Source: Gammaproteobacteria bacterium (GTDB lineage: Bacteria; Pseudomonadota; Gammaproteobacteria; Pseudomonadales; Azotimanducaceae). From it: a stretch of DNA of 44,073 nt. A program made the position numbers and the translations under genes. The stretch lies in assembly GCA_009843635.1 (NCBI GenBank), contig VYDB01000139.1, positions 1 through 44,073 on the forward strand, written 5' to 3'. The notes below the pieces were generated by a model. It saw only the letters and a program-made list of their open reading frames with translations. It was not told the DNA's origin and did not search any database. This document shows, one piece after another, positions 1-8,467 of the stretch (position 1 is the first letter of the stretch; each line of letters begins with the position of its first letter).

Positions 1-47
1 GGAGCGCCCGCAAAACCCCGCCCCTAAAGACTCTCAGAACAGCGCAA

Positions 48-1997
48 GTGCCTCGGACGGGCTTGTGCGAGAGCGTCCAAAGCACGTTTGCCTTGTCAAC
101 TCCCCCTCCTGACTCTGACGACGCGTTCATCTTTCCTCAAGGCACACTCGTGAACACCCTCTTTCACAGCGGTAGTGATGGCAATCCAGACCTGCTTTGG
201 CGTCTTTTTCGGACCGCTTGTCAAGGTGCAGCTTCAATCGATGCTGCCGACTTCCGGGGCGCTCTCGAGATAAAGAACGTTGCCCTTCCCAAGCTCACAC
301 AGACCTTGTTTCTGGTAAACCCAAGTGAATTCCTGCCACTGGATGATGCAACACGGAGGTTACTGCCCAATCCCAGCATAAAGGTCGACAACTGGGACAG
401 CTATCAGGCCGCCCTTGCCGAAGTTCGCGACTCTTTCCCGGGCTGCACGCTCTACGAAGCCAACTTGGTCGCTTGGCTCTGCCACTCTGGCAAGTTTTCC
501 ACCCTCGGCAAGAGCGCCTTTCAAGTCAGCACTAACGTTTACGGCGATGGGGCAGACAAGTGGGACGAGTTTGATAGCGAAAGCGCTGTGTGGACTGGCG
601 GCCCTCGCAGTGGGATCGGTTGGGACAATTCCTCGCCAGAAACTGAACTCAAGTATCCGCTCAAGGAACCTGATCCCGGCGACCTGATGCTAGTTCGAAA
701 TGCAGCACATGGACGTGCCATCGGACTTGTCTATCGCAATGACTATGCCGACAAAGTCTCAAGCGAAGCGCGGCTGCACGTCGTATGGATCAATCGTCGC
801 GCCGTCTCCGACCTTCTTACGTTCAGTCTTGGCTGGGGATTCAGAAAGGCCCCCAATATCGCAGCGCAGTTCTTCGACAACGACGCCTACCACCCAACCT
901 GCACCCTCCTTGAGCGTCTTGGCTATGAAGGCGCAACAGCCGATGGAAGCCAAGCCGAACCGGGAAGCGCCTCAATCAGCCAAAACGACAGGAATGCCAC
1001 CATCGATGCACCTCTCAACCAAATCCTCTACGGGCCGCCGGGCACAGGAAAGACATTCCGAACGACTGAACTCGCTGTTTCTATCGTCGACGGGAGCAAG
1101 GAGGTTGGTCAACGCGATGCCACGCGCAAGCGATTCAAGGAACTCCGCTTCGACCCGAAAGAAGGGACTGGCAATGTCGCTTTAGTGACCTTTCATCAAA
1201 ACTTCGCTTACGAGGACTTTGTCGAAGGCATCCGACCTGTTCTCGATGAAGACGAAAAGAACCTCGACTACGAACTCCGAGACGGAATCTTCAAACTCAT
1301 CGCGACGGCTGCCAGCGACCGACGAAGCGAGCGCTTCGTCCTCATCATTGATGAGATCAATCGCGGCAACATCGCGAAGATATTCGGCGAGCTCATCACG
1401 CTGATCGAAGGCTCTCGGCGGCTTGAACGACACGACGAAACCTTCGCAACGCTCCAATACTCCCAAACGTCTTTCTCCGTCCCGCCCAACCTCTACCTCG
1501 TCGGCACCATGAACACGGCCGACCGTTCCATCCAGCTATTGGACACCGCTCTACGCCGGCGTTTCACGTTTCGCGAGTGCATGCCGGAGCCAGACCACCC
1601 CTTGATCCCAACCGATGTCAGCGGCGTTGACTGCCACGAGCTTCTGCGAGCAATCAACGAGCGAATCGCCCTGCTTCTGGACCGCGAACACCAGATCGGG
1701 CATACCTACTTTCTGAACATCGACAGCCTCGACAAACTGGCAGACGTTTTTCGTGACAGCGTATTTCCCCTCCTTCAAGAATACTTTTTTGACGACTGGG
1801 CGAAGATCAGTGCGGTGCTCGCCAACAACGCCTTCGTCGTCGAGCGTAAGCCGAAGCTCCCATTCAATGATTCGGACCTCATCGACGAAGACCGGAAGGT
1901 GTATGACCGCCTTGCGAAGGATGACGAACGATGGTTCTCGCCTGAACAATACCAAGCCATCTATCGGCTAGGGAATGCTAGCACCAACGACGAATGA
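48..1997 (+). CDS. mcrB: McrB-like AAA+ GTPase subunit of a type IV restriction system (5' end possibly cut)
   Basis: McrB is the GTP-driven motor and DNA-recognition subunit of McrBC, which cuts DNA carrying modified cytosines. The C-terminal half holds Walker A GPPGTGKT (residues 329-336), the McrB-type Walker B VLIIDEINRGN (about 431-441), the sensor motif MNTADRS (488-494) and the arginine cluster RRRF (503-506). The N-terminal 300 residues contain a helical part with a NPSEFLPLD motif (about 91-99) and, from about 211 (GDLMLVR), a beta-rich stretch that may be a PUA/EVE-like base reader; this last point is inference. The chosen start is GTG at 48, but the frame is open to base 1, so the true start may lie outside the window. 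It overlaps mcrC by four bases (ATGA), as expected for subunits made together. Family assignment is firm; the ligand of the N-terminal domain is unknown. Confidence 0.93.
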   Translation: MPRTGLCESVQSTFALSTPPPDSDDAFIFPQGTLVNTLFHSGSDGNPDLLWRLFRTACQGAASIDAADFRGALEIKNVALPKLTQTLFLVNPSEFLPLDDATRRLLPNPSIKVDNWDSYQAALAEVRDSFPGCTLYEANLVAWLCHSGKFSTLGKSAFQVSTNVYGDGADKWDEFDSESAVWTGGPRSGIGWDNSSPETELKYPLKEPDPGDLMLVRNAAHGRAIGLVYRNDYADKVSSEARLHVVWINRRAVSDLLTFSLGWGFRKAPNIAAQFFDNDAYHPTCTLLERLGYEGATADGSQAEPGSASISQNDRNATIDAPLNQILYGPPGTGKTFRTTELAVSIVDGSKEVGQRDATRKRFKELRFDPKEGTGNVALVTFHQNFAYEDFVEGIRPVLDEDEKNLDYELRDGIFKLIATAASDRRSERFVLIIDEINRGNIAKIFGELITLIEGSRRLERHDETFATLQYSQTSFSVPPNLYLVGTMNTADRSIQLLDTALRRRFTFRECMPEPDHPLIPTDVSGVDCHELLRAINERIALLLDREHQIGHTYFLNIDSLDKLADVFRDSVFPLLQEYFFDDWAKISAVLANNAFVVERKPKLPFNDSDLIDEDRKVYDRLAKDDERWFSPEQYQAIYRLGNASTNDE

Positions 1998-3247
1998 GCC
2001 GTATCGTCACCGTCCGCGAACACGAGTCTCTGGCCAGTTCGGGGTTAGACGCCGTGGAAACTTCCGAACTCGCTGAGTTCGCACGCGATGTCCTCAAGCA
2101 GCCGAACGGTGACCTCGCAGCCAGCAAATTCGTGGGAATGGTGACGACCCGCAAAGGCACCGCTCTTGAGATACTGCCCAAGATCGACCTCGATCACGAA
2201 GCCGATGACCTGAATGAACGAACCCGACAGGTCTTTCTTGAAATGCTGCGTTCCTGGCGGCGCACACCGAAGCAGCTTCCCGAAAGCGACATACGCTCAC
2301 TGTCCCGGTTCCCCATGCTCGAGGTGTTCGTTCGGCAATTCCTCATCCTCCTGACCACGCTTATCCGAGGCGGGCTGGCGCGTCGCTACATCAACGTCGA
2401 AGAGAACTTGCCCTACCTGCGCGGACGACTGCTGTTCGATGACCACCTCCGCCGCAACGCATCGAACCGGGCTCGCTTCTACACGTCGCACGATGAACTG
2501 AGCGTCAACCGACCGGCCAACCGCCTGATCCATGCCGCGCTCCATATGCTCGCCCCCCGCATTCGCGATGCGACCAACCAGCAGCTGCTGCGACAGTCGT
2601 TGATCGCGCTTGCCGAAGTCCCACCATCCCACAATCCATTGGCCGACTGGAGAAGCCACAACATCGACCGCTCCATGAGTCACTATCAAGCAGTCATGCA
2701 ATGGGTACGCCTCATTGTGTTCCAACGCGGACTCGCGACGTTCTCCGGCAGCAACACCAACCTATCCCTGCTATTCCCCATGGAGCAGGTGTTCGAGGAT
2801 TTCCTTGTCGCCAGCTTCCGACGTCACCAACAGCACTACGGGGTCGTCTCGCAGGGATTGCGTAAATCCATGGCAACCATAGATGACCAAGCTGTGTTCT
2901 CAACCCAGCCTGACATAGCACTACGAGCAGGAAGCAAAACTCGATTCATCCTCGACGCCAAGTGGAAAGAGATCGATGCCACTACCCAAGACCTGAAGCA
3001 TGGCATCACCCAGAGCGACGTGTACCAGCTTCACGCCTACGCAGCGCGTTACGGATGTTCCGCCGTGGCTCTGGTTTATCCCCGGAATGCCAAATTCGAA
3101 TCAACCCTGCGATACCGTTTCTTCGACGGCCCTGCCCTTCTCGCCGTTCCCTTCGATGTGACCCAGCCACAAGAAAGCGTGCGCCGGACTATTGAAGCGT
3201 TGCGTGGCTCCCTCCCAAACTCGGCCAGCGCGGCTACAGCGGCTTGA
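1994..3247 (+). CDS. mcrC: McrC endonuclease subunit of the McrBC restriction system
   Basis: McrC supplies the nuclease active site of McrBC and joins the McrB ring to cleave modified DNA. The protein has 417 residues, within the usual family size. The PD-(D/E)xK nuclease core is visible near the C-terminus: a PD pair with D307, then the strand FILDAKWK with D321 and K323. The N-terminal part (VREHESLASSG onward) matches the McrC domain that docks on McrB. The ATG overlaps the mcrB stop as ATGA, so the two are translationally coupled. The next gene converges on it from the other strand after 55 bases. Nothing suggests damage; the nuclease residues are intact. Confidence 0.93.
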   Translation: MSRIVTVREHESLASSGLDAVETSELAEFARDVLKQPNGDLAASKFVGMVTTRKGTALEILPKIDLDHEADDLNERTRQVFLEMLRSWRRTPKQLPESDIRSLSRFPMLEVFVRQFLILLTTLIRGGLARRYINVEENLPYLRGRLLFDDHLRRNASNRARFYTSHDELSVNRPANRLIHAALHMLAPRIRDATNQQLLRQSLIALAEVPPSHNPLADWRSHNIDRSMSHYQAVMQWVRLIVFQRGLATFSGSNTNLSLLFPMEQVFEDFLVASFRRHQQHYGVVSQGLRKSMATIDDQAVFSTQPDIALRAGSKTRFILDAKWKEIDATTQDLKHGITQSDVYQLHAYAARYGCSAVALVYPRNAKFESTLRYRFFDGPALLAVPFDVTQPQESVRRTIEALRGSLPNSASAATAA

Positions 3248-3302
3248 TAAGCGCAACGATCAGACCAGCTGGAAGACGGGCTACCATTGCGCCGAGGCGC
3301 AA

Positions 3303-3824
3303 TCAGTAGTGGCGTACTAGGGGTAGAAGATTCTCGCTTGGATGGCCGGAAGCGGAGGCGACCCAACCGACGAGGTCCGGCCTGGGCCCGAAAAGTGCGA
3401 AGACCTTGCCGTCCCTCGGGGCACCTTGCCGAAGCCCCGCCTCCACTCGCCAACCATGCGCTGCCCCGGGGTTTAGCGCAGCCGAAGGTGCCGTTATCCC
3501 TGCCTCGCCTTGGTTTCGCAGACGCTCCGCTTCATGTTGGCAATCGGGCCAGGTGGAGGGTCCGCCCACAAGCGTTTGCGGCGGCAGTTCCGGCTGGGCG
3601 TCCGGTTCTGCGCCGATCTCGACAGCCCACAGATCGCGTCGGATGGTGAGGAGGTCTTCCACATCAAGGATTTCCTCGTGCCGAAGGAACTCCGCCCAAG
3701 CGCCGTCTGGCGTGTCGCAAAGGTAGTGAGTCAATTCGTTCTGGATGTTCCAACGCCCTGCCGGTTGAGGAATGTGTTCCCGCAGGAAAGCGAATCGAGG
3801 ATCCGTATGTCGAAAGGCAATCAT
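3303..3824 (-). CDS. RES-domain toxin of a type II toxin-antitoxin pair
   Basis: RES-domain toxins poison cells by consuming NAD+, as shown for the MbcT branch of the family. The 173-residue protein has the family pattern: an early Arg (FRHTDP, R5), GRWN (23-26), Tyr34 in THYLCD, Glu45 in GAWAEFLRHEE, and a late SAAL segment. The start chosen is the ATG at 3824, which overlaps the upstream antitoxin stop as ATGA. A longer reading from 3893 exists, but it would overlap the antitoxin by 73 bases and adds only an Arg-rich stretch. The pair is co-oriented, antitoxin first, the usual order for Xre/RES modules. It lies beside McrBC, giving a small defence cluster. NAD+ as substrate is inferred from the family, not seen here. 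Confidence 0.82.
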   Translation of the reverse strand: MIAFRHTDPRFAFLREHIPQPAGRWNIQNELTHYLCDTPDGAWAEFLRHEEILDVEDLLTIRRDLWAVEIGAEPDAQPELPPQTLVGGPSTWPDCQHEAERLRNQGEAGITAPSAALNPGAAHGWRVEAGLRQGAPRDGKVFALFGPRPDLVGWVASASGHPSENLLPLVRHY

Positions 3825-4441
3825 GTCACTGGCGAGCCTGCAAGGCTGGCGGCGAGCTCGCGCACTCGGTTCGGACCGTCGTCGTCGGGCCACCAGTCCC
3901 CGCCGAGAAGCTGATCCGGTGAGCTTCCGCCGAGCCGTTTCCGAGCACGCCCGAACCAGCGCCGAACGCCAATGTCATTGTATGCGCCGGCGAGGTCCGC
4001 GACGACCATGGCCAGGAAGTGGAGCCGGACGGCAACCGCATCGGGTGTGGCGCGGGCACCGGCGAGATACCGCCGCACACTCGATGCGGATATCCCGACC
4101 AGAGTGGCCAGCAATTCTGCCCCCAACACTTCTTGCAGTGCCGGCCACTCGGTCGCCGGCACCGGGGACTCGTCGAGCGCGTCCCGTATCTCCTCCAGCA
4201 CGCCGGAGAGGTGCACTAGATCCGTGCCCACCCCGCCACGAAGCTCTGGAAGGAGACGCCGGCAAATGCCTGCGCGTTCCAGCCCCGTGCCCAAGCAACG
4301 GATGGCGGAGTCGTCAAGGCAAGTAATCTTGCGAGGCAGCAGACCCATCGCGTCGGCGCGAATCAGGGCGGTTACTGCCTTTGAAGCAATCCGCGGATCG
4401 TCGAACGGATGCCGGACGGATTCTATTTGGATATTTGACAT
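3821..4441 (-). CDS. Xre/MbcA/ParS-type antitoxin for the adjacent RES toxin
   Basis: This 206-residue protein is the likely antitoxin of the RES toxin that follows it. The C-terminal 50 residues (YNDIGVRRWFGRARKRLGG, then a DQLLGGDWWP segment) resemble the toxin-binding MbcA/ParS/Xre C-terminal domain, in which an LGG turn is typical. The middle part (ELLATLVGISASSVRRYLAG, about 110-130) looks like a helix-turn-helix that would bind the operon promoter. An ATG at 4441 (MSNIQIES) is chosen because AGGA lies eight bases upstream; the frame extends 20 more residues without a good ribosome site. Autoregulation is expected from the family. The long N-terminal region before the HTH is larger than in minimal antitoxins and its role is unknown. 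Confidence 0.75.
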   Translation of the reverse strand: MSNIQIESVRHPFDDPRIASKAVTALIRADAMGLLPRKITCLDDSAIRCLGTGLERAGICRRLLPELRGGVGTDLVHLSGVLEEIRDALDESPVPATEWPALQEVLGAELLATLVGISASSVRRYLAGARATPDAVAVRLHFLAMVVADLAGAYNDIGVRRWFGRARKRLGGSSPDQLLGGDWWPDDDGPNRVRELAASLAGSPVT

Positions 4442-4501
4442 ACTCCGAATCCTATCCGTAGTGCGCGATGCGATCAAGTCAACTAGGCTATTTCGGATCA
4501 A

Positions 4502-6007
4502 TCACGAGGCAGAGGAAAACAGACCTTCATACTCCTCCCGCAGCCGGTTCTTCTGCACTTTGCCCATGCTGTTGCGGGGCAGCGCTTCGACGTTGACCAC
4601 CTGCTTGGGCTGCTTGAAGCGGGCTAGGCGGCCTTTAAGGAAGGCGGTTACTTGGTCAGTGGAGACCGGACCGTCTGACGGCACCACCACGGCCACGACG
4701 CCCTCGCCGAAGTCCGGGTGGGACACGCCGATAACGGCGGATTCAGCCACCGCATCGAGCTCGTCGATGAGCGACTCCACTTCCTTTGGATAGACGTTGT
4801 AGCCACCGGAAATGACCAGATCCCGCGCCCGCCCGACGATCGACAATCGCCCTTCCGCATCCATGACGCCCAAGTCGCCAGTGATGAAGTAGCCGTCGGG
4901 GCGGAATTCCTCGGCGGTCTTCTCCGGCTGGCGCCAGTAGCCCTTGAAGACGTTCTCGCCGCGCACCTCGATGCCGCCCACTTCGCCCGCTGGCAACGGC
5001 TCGCCCCCCTCCCCCGTGACCCGGACCTCCACGCCCGGCAAGGCGAAGCCCACGCTGCCCGCAACCCGCTCGCCATGCAGCGGGTTGGAGGTGTTGATGA
5101 TGGTCTCCGACATGCCGTAGCGCTCCAGAATGCGGTGCCCGGTTCGGACCTGCCAGGCGTCGAACGTGGCCTCCGTCAGAGGCGCGGACCCGCTGATGAA
5201 CACCCGCACCCCACGGCAGTGGCCGCGGTTGAAGTCCGCATCCTGCAGCAGCCGGGTGTAGAAGGTGGGCACGCCCATCATCACCGTGGATTCGGGCAAG
5301 TGTTGCTTGACCGTCCGCACATCGAAACGCGGCAGGAAAATCGTCGGGGTGCCACCGAGCAGGGCGCAGTGCAGGGCGATGAACAGGCCATGCACATGGA
5401 ACAGCGGCAAGGCGTGCAGCAGCACGTCGTCGTCCCGCCAGCCCCAATACCGGCGCAGGGCCTCGGCATTGGAGCGAATGTTGTCGTGGGTCAGCATCGC
5501 GCCCTTGGAGCGACCCGTGGTGCCAGAGGTGTAAACCAAGGCAGCCAAGTCATCGCCATCACGTTCGGCCACATCATGGCAGGGCTCGGCGGCGTCCATG
5601 GCCTGCACGAGGCTTCCACCGTCGCTGCCCAATGTCAGCACGCCCCTGCCACCGTGCTCATCCGCCGAGTCAAGGCTCGCAGGATCCCGCACGAACAGCC
5701 GCGGTTCCGCATCAGCAAGAAAGTGCGCCACTTCAGCGGCGGTGTAAGCCGAATTGAGCGGCACATAGACACCACCCGCCTGAAGCGTTGCCAAGTACAG
5801 GGCCACGGCTTCAGGCATCTTGCCAACCTGGGCTAGCACCCTGTCACCGGGCGCCACGCCAGCTTCAACAAGCACCCTTGTCAAGCGGGCGGTTTGCTCG
5901 GCCAAATCGGAGTAGGTCCACAATCCCCCATCGGCCATGCGCAGGGCGGGCCGGCTTCCATGGGTCGCGAAAACAGCTTGCAGATCCGCGGCGAAATTGC
6001 CGTTCAT
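4502..6007 (-). CDS. matB: Malonyl-CoA synthetase (MatB-like acyl-AMP ligase)
   Basis: MatB activates malonate to malonyl-CoA through a malonyl-AMP intermediate, feeding fatty acid or polyketide synthesis. The 501-residue protein carries the adenylate-forming P-loop YTSGTTGRSKG (159-169), the segment LPLFHVHGLF (200-209) typical of the malonyl/methylmalonyl branch, the RYGMSE motif, and the C-terminal catalytic Lys483 in PRNSMGKVQK. The start ATG at 6007 has AAGGAAC about eight bases upstream. No malonyl-CoA decarboxylase or malonate transporter lies next to it, so it may supply malonyl-CoA rather than degrade malonate. The substrate could also be methylmalonate or another short dicarboxylate; the family assignment is firmer than the substrate. 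Confidence 0.85.
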   Translation of the reverse strand: MNGNFAADLQAVFATHGSRPALRMADGGLWTYSDLAEQTARLTRVLVEAGVAPGDRVLAQVGKMPEAVALYLATLQAGGVYVPLNSAYTAAEVAHFLADAEPRLFVRDPASLDSADEHGGRGVLTLGSDGGSLVQAMDAAEPCHDVAERDGDDLAALVYTSGTTGRSKGAMLTHDNIRSNAEALRRYWGWRDDDVLLHALPLFHVHGLFIALHCALLGGTPTIFLPRFDVRTVKQHLPESTVMMGVPTFYTRLLQDADFNRGHCRGVRVFISGSAPLTEATFDAWQVRTGHRILERYGMSETIINTSNPLHGERVAGSVGFALPGVEVRVTGEGGEPLPAGEVGGIEVRGENVFKGYWRQPEKTAEEFRPDGYFITGDLGVMDAEGRLSIVGRARDLVISGGYNVYPKEVESLIDELDAVAESAVIGVSHPDFGEGVVAVVVPSDGPVSTDQVTAFLKGRLARFKQPKQVVNVEALPRNSMGKVQKNRLREEYEGLFSSAS

Positions 6008-6078
6008 TGGGTTTGGTTCCTTGTTCGCGGAACTAAAGTCAGGTTTGCGCCCGGCGTCCGCCTAGGCGTCGGTTCGAG

Positions 6079-6648
6079 TCATTGCTGCGTTAGGGCTTGT
6101 ATGAACTCCCGATAGGCAACCGTTTCCGGCGCCAATTCCGCTGCGCGTTCGGCATCGGCACGGGCCGCTTCCCGGTCGCCCAGCCGTTTGAACATCAGCG
6201 CCCGGTTGTAGTAGGCGATGGGTAAGTGCTCGCCGGCGTTGGCAATGGCCCGTTCCAGGTCCGCCATCGCGTCACGGTAGCGCTTGGCCGCAACAAAGGC
6301 ATTGGAGCGGTTGATGTACACGCTGGCCAATTCGGGCGCCAAGGCCACCGCCCGGTCGTGGTCCTTCAGGCCAGCCACCAAATCCCCGGTGCGCACGTAC
6401 AGGATGCCCCGGTTGGAATAGGTCGCCGCCAAGTCTTCCGGCACCAGCATCTGGTGCTCAATGGCCAAGGTGCAGGTTTCAATGTCCATGGACGAGCCGC
6501 GGTCAGCCGCAGCCTTGTAGCAGTCGCGGGCGGGGGATGTGTTGAGCAGCACCGTCTCCCTAGCCAAGGCCGCAACGCTTAGGGAAACAGCGCAAAGGAC
6601 GCACGCCCACGTCAGTGCGGGTCGGTGTGAATTTGAATGCGATTGCAT
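6079..6648 (-). CDS. Exported TPR-repeat protein
   Basis: The 189-residue protein begins with a probable Sec signal peptide (hydrophobic run LTWACVLCAVSLSVAALA, 12-29). It is followed by a short segment with two cysteines (43 and 59) that resembles a degenerate Sel1/TPR unit. Three tetratricopeptide repeats follow, at about 71-104, 105-138 and 140-175, recognised by the YSNRGILYVRTGD, YINRSNAFVAAKR and YYNRALMFKRLGD helices. TPR proteins act as binding scaffolds, so a periplasmic assembly or binding role is likely, but the partner is unknown. It lies 15 bases after the upstream secreted protein and is probably the last gene of the DUF1538 operon. Confidence 0.75.
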   Translation of the reverse strand: MQSHSNSHRPALTWACVLCAVSLSVAALARETVLLNTSPARDCYKAAADRGSSMDIETCTLAIEHQMLVPEDLAATYSNRGILYVRTGDLVAGLKDHDRAVALAPELASVYINRSNAFVAAKRYRDAMADLERAIANAGEHLPIAYYNRALMFKRLGDREAARADAERAAELAPETVAYREFIQALTQQ

Positions 6649-6663
6649 GGGTTGGGTTTACAC

Positions 6664-7320
6664 CTACGGGCAGTCCGATTCAACCCCGGCTTTGTTGGGC
6701 GCCTCGTCCTTGACCGCCCGTTCTGCCGCTCTTTCCGCCAGATAAGGCGTAAGGATGTGCTTGAGGATGCCGCGGCCGTACTCGCCGTACCAAACAGAGG
6801 GGTCCTGGGCTGTCACCGGCATGGCGCCGTCCTTGGGGATCATCCGGGCACGGCGCAGCATGGACAGGGCCATGTCGAGGTTCGCCTCATCTCCGAAGTT
6901 GACGCTGGCAAGGCTCCAGCAGCGCATCTCCTCGCTGACGCGGTCGGCAGCGATGACGCATTGGAGGTTGCGCCGTGTGTCGTCAAGCAGTTCGAGCAAG
7001 CGGAAGTGCTGATAGCGGCGCGACATGTACAGGCGGCTGCGCCGCCGGGTGTCGGCACCGGGATCCATGCGCTGCAGTTCAGCCATCTCGTTGGCCACTT
7101 GGGCTTCCTGTTGTGGCGACAGTGGCGGAATGACGTCGGCCAACAGATTCAGCCGCACCAAGAGATCCCCCGCGATGGCGCGGCGATGGGGCCGTTCCCG
7201 CCAGTCGAGGTGGGTGGGGGAGATCAGCTCCCAAGCACTGATCGTGGCGGCGGCCCCAACCTGCGCAGCCGCCATCGCAATCGCCGCCGCGACGGCCATG
7301 GCATGCACGAGCATCCTCAT
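6664..7320 (-). CDS. Exported protein of unknown function
   Basis: I do not recognise a family. The 218-residue product starts with a probable signal peptide (MRMLVHAMAVAAAIAMAAAQVGAA) and is otherwise rich in charged helices. It has several Arg-rich helices (TRRRSRLYMSRRYQHFRLLELLDD, split at about 91-114) and only two cysteines in the mature part. Its ATG overlaps the stop of the tautomerase gene as ATGA, so it is translated with it, and the TPR gene follows after 15 bases. The placement suggests a periplasmic accessory role for the same operon, but nothing in the sequence names the role. The C-terminus (NKAGVESDCP) ends with a near-terminal cysteine. Confidence 0.65.
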   Translation of the reverse strand: MRMLVHAMAVAAAIAMAAAQVGAAATISAWELISPTHLDWRERPHRRAIAGDLLVRLNLLADVIPPLSPQQEAQVANEMAELQRMDPGADTRRRSRLYMSRRYQHFRLLELLDDTRRNLQCVIAADRVSEEMRCWSLASVNFGDEANLDMALSMLRRARMIPKDGAMPVTAQDPSVWYGEYGRGILKHILTPYLAERAAERAVKDEAPNKAGVESDCP

Positions 7321-7706
7321 CCAGACAGCCTTTCGTGCAAGTTGTTCAACTTCAGGCTGCCGACCGGATCGATTTGCACCATCTCCAACGACAGTGCCAA
7401 TCCCCCAACCTGATCGCGGCTAAGCGGTTCGAGATGGGCGCGGAGCGCGTCGAACAGCGCTTGGGCCTGCGCACGGCGCACCGCCTCGGCACGGCCATTG
7501 CCAATGCGCACCATGACATGAACGAAGCCGTGGGCCGGGTTTCCGTCGGCGATCAGATAGGAATCGCGCCGCGCGGCGCGAACCCGAATGCCGGCCAAAG
7601 GGAAGACACCGCCCGCAACGGCAACGTCGCGCAGCTTGGCCATCAGGGCCTCCAGCCCCAAGCGGGATTCAAGGTTGGCGGAATACTCGACGATCAGGTG
7701 CGGCAT
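7317..7706 (-). CDS. 5-carboxymethyl-2-hydroxymuconate isomerase-family tautomerase
   Basis: This 129-residue protein matches the CHM isomerase (HpaF/HpcD) family, which moves a double bond during homoprotocatechuate breakdown using an N-terminal proline as catalytic base. The start MPHLIVEYSAN gives that proline after Met removal. The later segments GFVHVMVRIGNGR and SLEMVQID are also family-like. A fumarylacetoacetase-family gene (at 10111) lies nearby on the other strand, and HpaG, the partner enzyme of this pathway, belongs to that superfamily. However, no ring-cleavage dioxygenase is present in the window, so the in vivo substrate is uncertain. The gene is 15 bases downstream of the CBS gene and overlaps the next gene by ATGA. 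Confidence 0.8.
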   Translation of the reverse strand: MPHLIVEYSANLESRLGLEALMAKLRDVAVAGGVFPLAGIRVRAARRDSYLIADGNPAHGFVHVMVRIGNGRAEAVRRAQAQALFDALRAHLEPLSRDQVGGLALSLEMVQIDPVGSLKLNNLHERLSG

Positions 7707-7721
7707 CGAACCAGCGCCCCC

Positions 7722-8120
7722 CTAGCCGCCCTCCGCCAGCACTAGGTCGCGCAGGGTGGCCATGCCGAGCAAATTGCGATCATGGTCGACCACGATTGCC
7801 CGGGACAGGCCAAGGCGAACCAGCAGCCGAGTGGCGTAGCGCGCCAGCATATCGGACGGCAGGGTGAGCACCGGCTTGGACATGACTTCATAGACATGCA
7901 TCCGCTCCGGCGACCGGTTCGCGGCAATCACTTGGGCGGCAATGTCCGAGACCACCAGCAGGCCGAATTCATCATCACTGTCCCTGCGGTTAACCACAAG
8001 CGAACTGATGGTATGGCGGCGCATCACCACCATCGCCTCGGCCACGGTGGCGAGCCCATCTACGCTGTGCACGTCCGCCGACATGAGATCCGCCACCCGC
8101 ATGGGCACATCGCCGCTCAT
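7722..8120 (-). CDS. CBS-pair regulatory protein
   Basis: The 132-residue protein is almost entirely a pair of CBS motifs (about 7-68 and 76-130), each with the usual start (VADLMSADVHSV; VYEVMSKPVLTL) and end (LLVVSDIAAQVI; LLGMATLRDLVL). CBS pairs bind adenine nucleotides such as AMP, ATP or c-di-AMP and gate attached or neighbouring transporters. Here the gene overlaps the PII-like gene by ATGA, and that in turn overlaps two DUF1538 membrane genes. A role as a cytoplasmic nucleotide sensor for that transporter is therefore a reasonable inference. The nucleotide bound cannot be told from sequence. Confidence 0.85.
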   Translation of the reverse strand: MSGDVPMRVADLMSADVHSVDGLATVAEAMVVMRRHTISSLVVNRRDSDDEFGLLVVSDIAAQVIAANRSPERMHVYEVMSKPVLTLPSDMLARYATRLLVRLGLSRAIVVDHDRNLLGMATLRDLVLAEGG

Positions 8121-8467
8121 AGAGCCTCCTGCGCTTCTTCAAGAATGGTGTGCATCTGGCTGCCGAGACCGACGGCATCCTCGATGTTGAGTTGAAAGGC
8201 AATGCCCGCCCCGGGCTCCTCATCAAACCGGCCCGCTTCGCAAAGGCGTTCCAGAATCTCCCGCGCGCGGGTTTCCACGACCAGGAACAAGAGCAGATCG
8301 CAGTGCGCGTCAAAGTCCAGCCCCAAAAAGGTCTTCGCCGGCTCAAGGCCTTCGCCACGGCCGCTGCCAATGATCGTGACGCCCGTGGCGCCCGCCCCAC
8401 GGGCCGCAGCAACCAGCGCATCCGTCTTGTCCTCTCCCGCGAGGGCGGCAATGAGTTTCAGTTTCAT
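8117..8467 (-). CDS. PII-like signalling protein of a DUF1538 transporter operon
   Basis: The 116-residue protein has the size and beta-alpha-beta order of a PII (GlnB) fold: MKLKLIAALAG strand, a helix, GATGVTIIGSGRGEG leading to the loop region (about 26-47), then the CDLLLFLVVE strand and a helix. The tyrosine that GlnD uridylylates in GlnB is absent from the loop, so it is not a classical nitrogen PII. PII-like proteins coupled to transporters bind ligands such as nucleotides or bicarbonate and plug or gate the channel. It overlaps both neighbours by ATGA, DUF1538 before it and the CBS gene after it, which supports joint control of the membrane pair. The ligand is unknown. Confidence 0.75.
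   Translation of the reverse strand: MKLKLIAALAGEDKTDALVAAARGAGATGVTIIGSGRGEGLEPAKTFLGLDFDAHCDLLLFLVVETRAREILERLCEAGRFDEEPGAGIAFQLNIEDAVGLGSQMHTILEEAQEAL

Noticed and set aside
4718-5836. Open frame of 372 codons on the plus strand inside matB
   Set aside because: Antisense shadow of matB in GC-rich DNA, with no family motif and no ribosome site.
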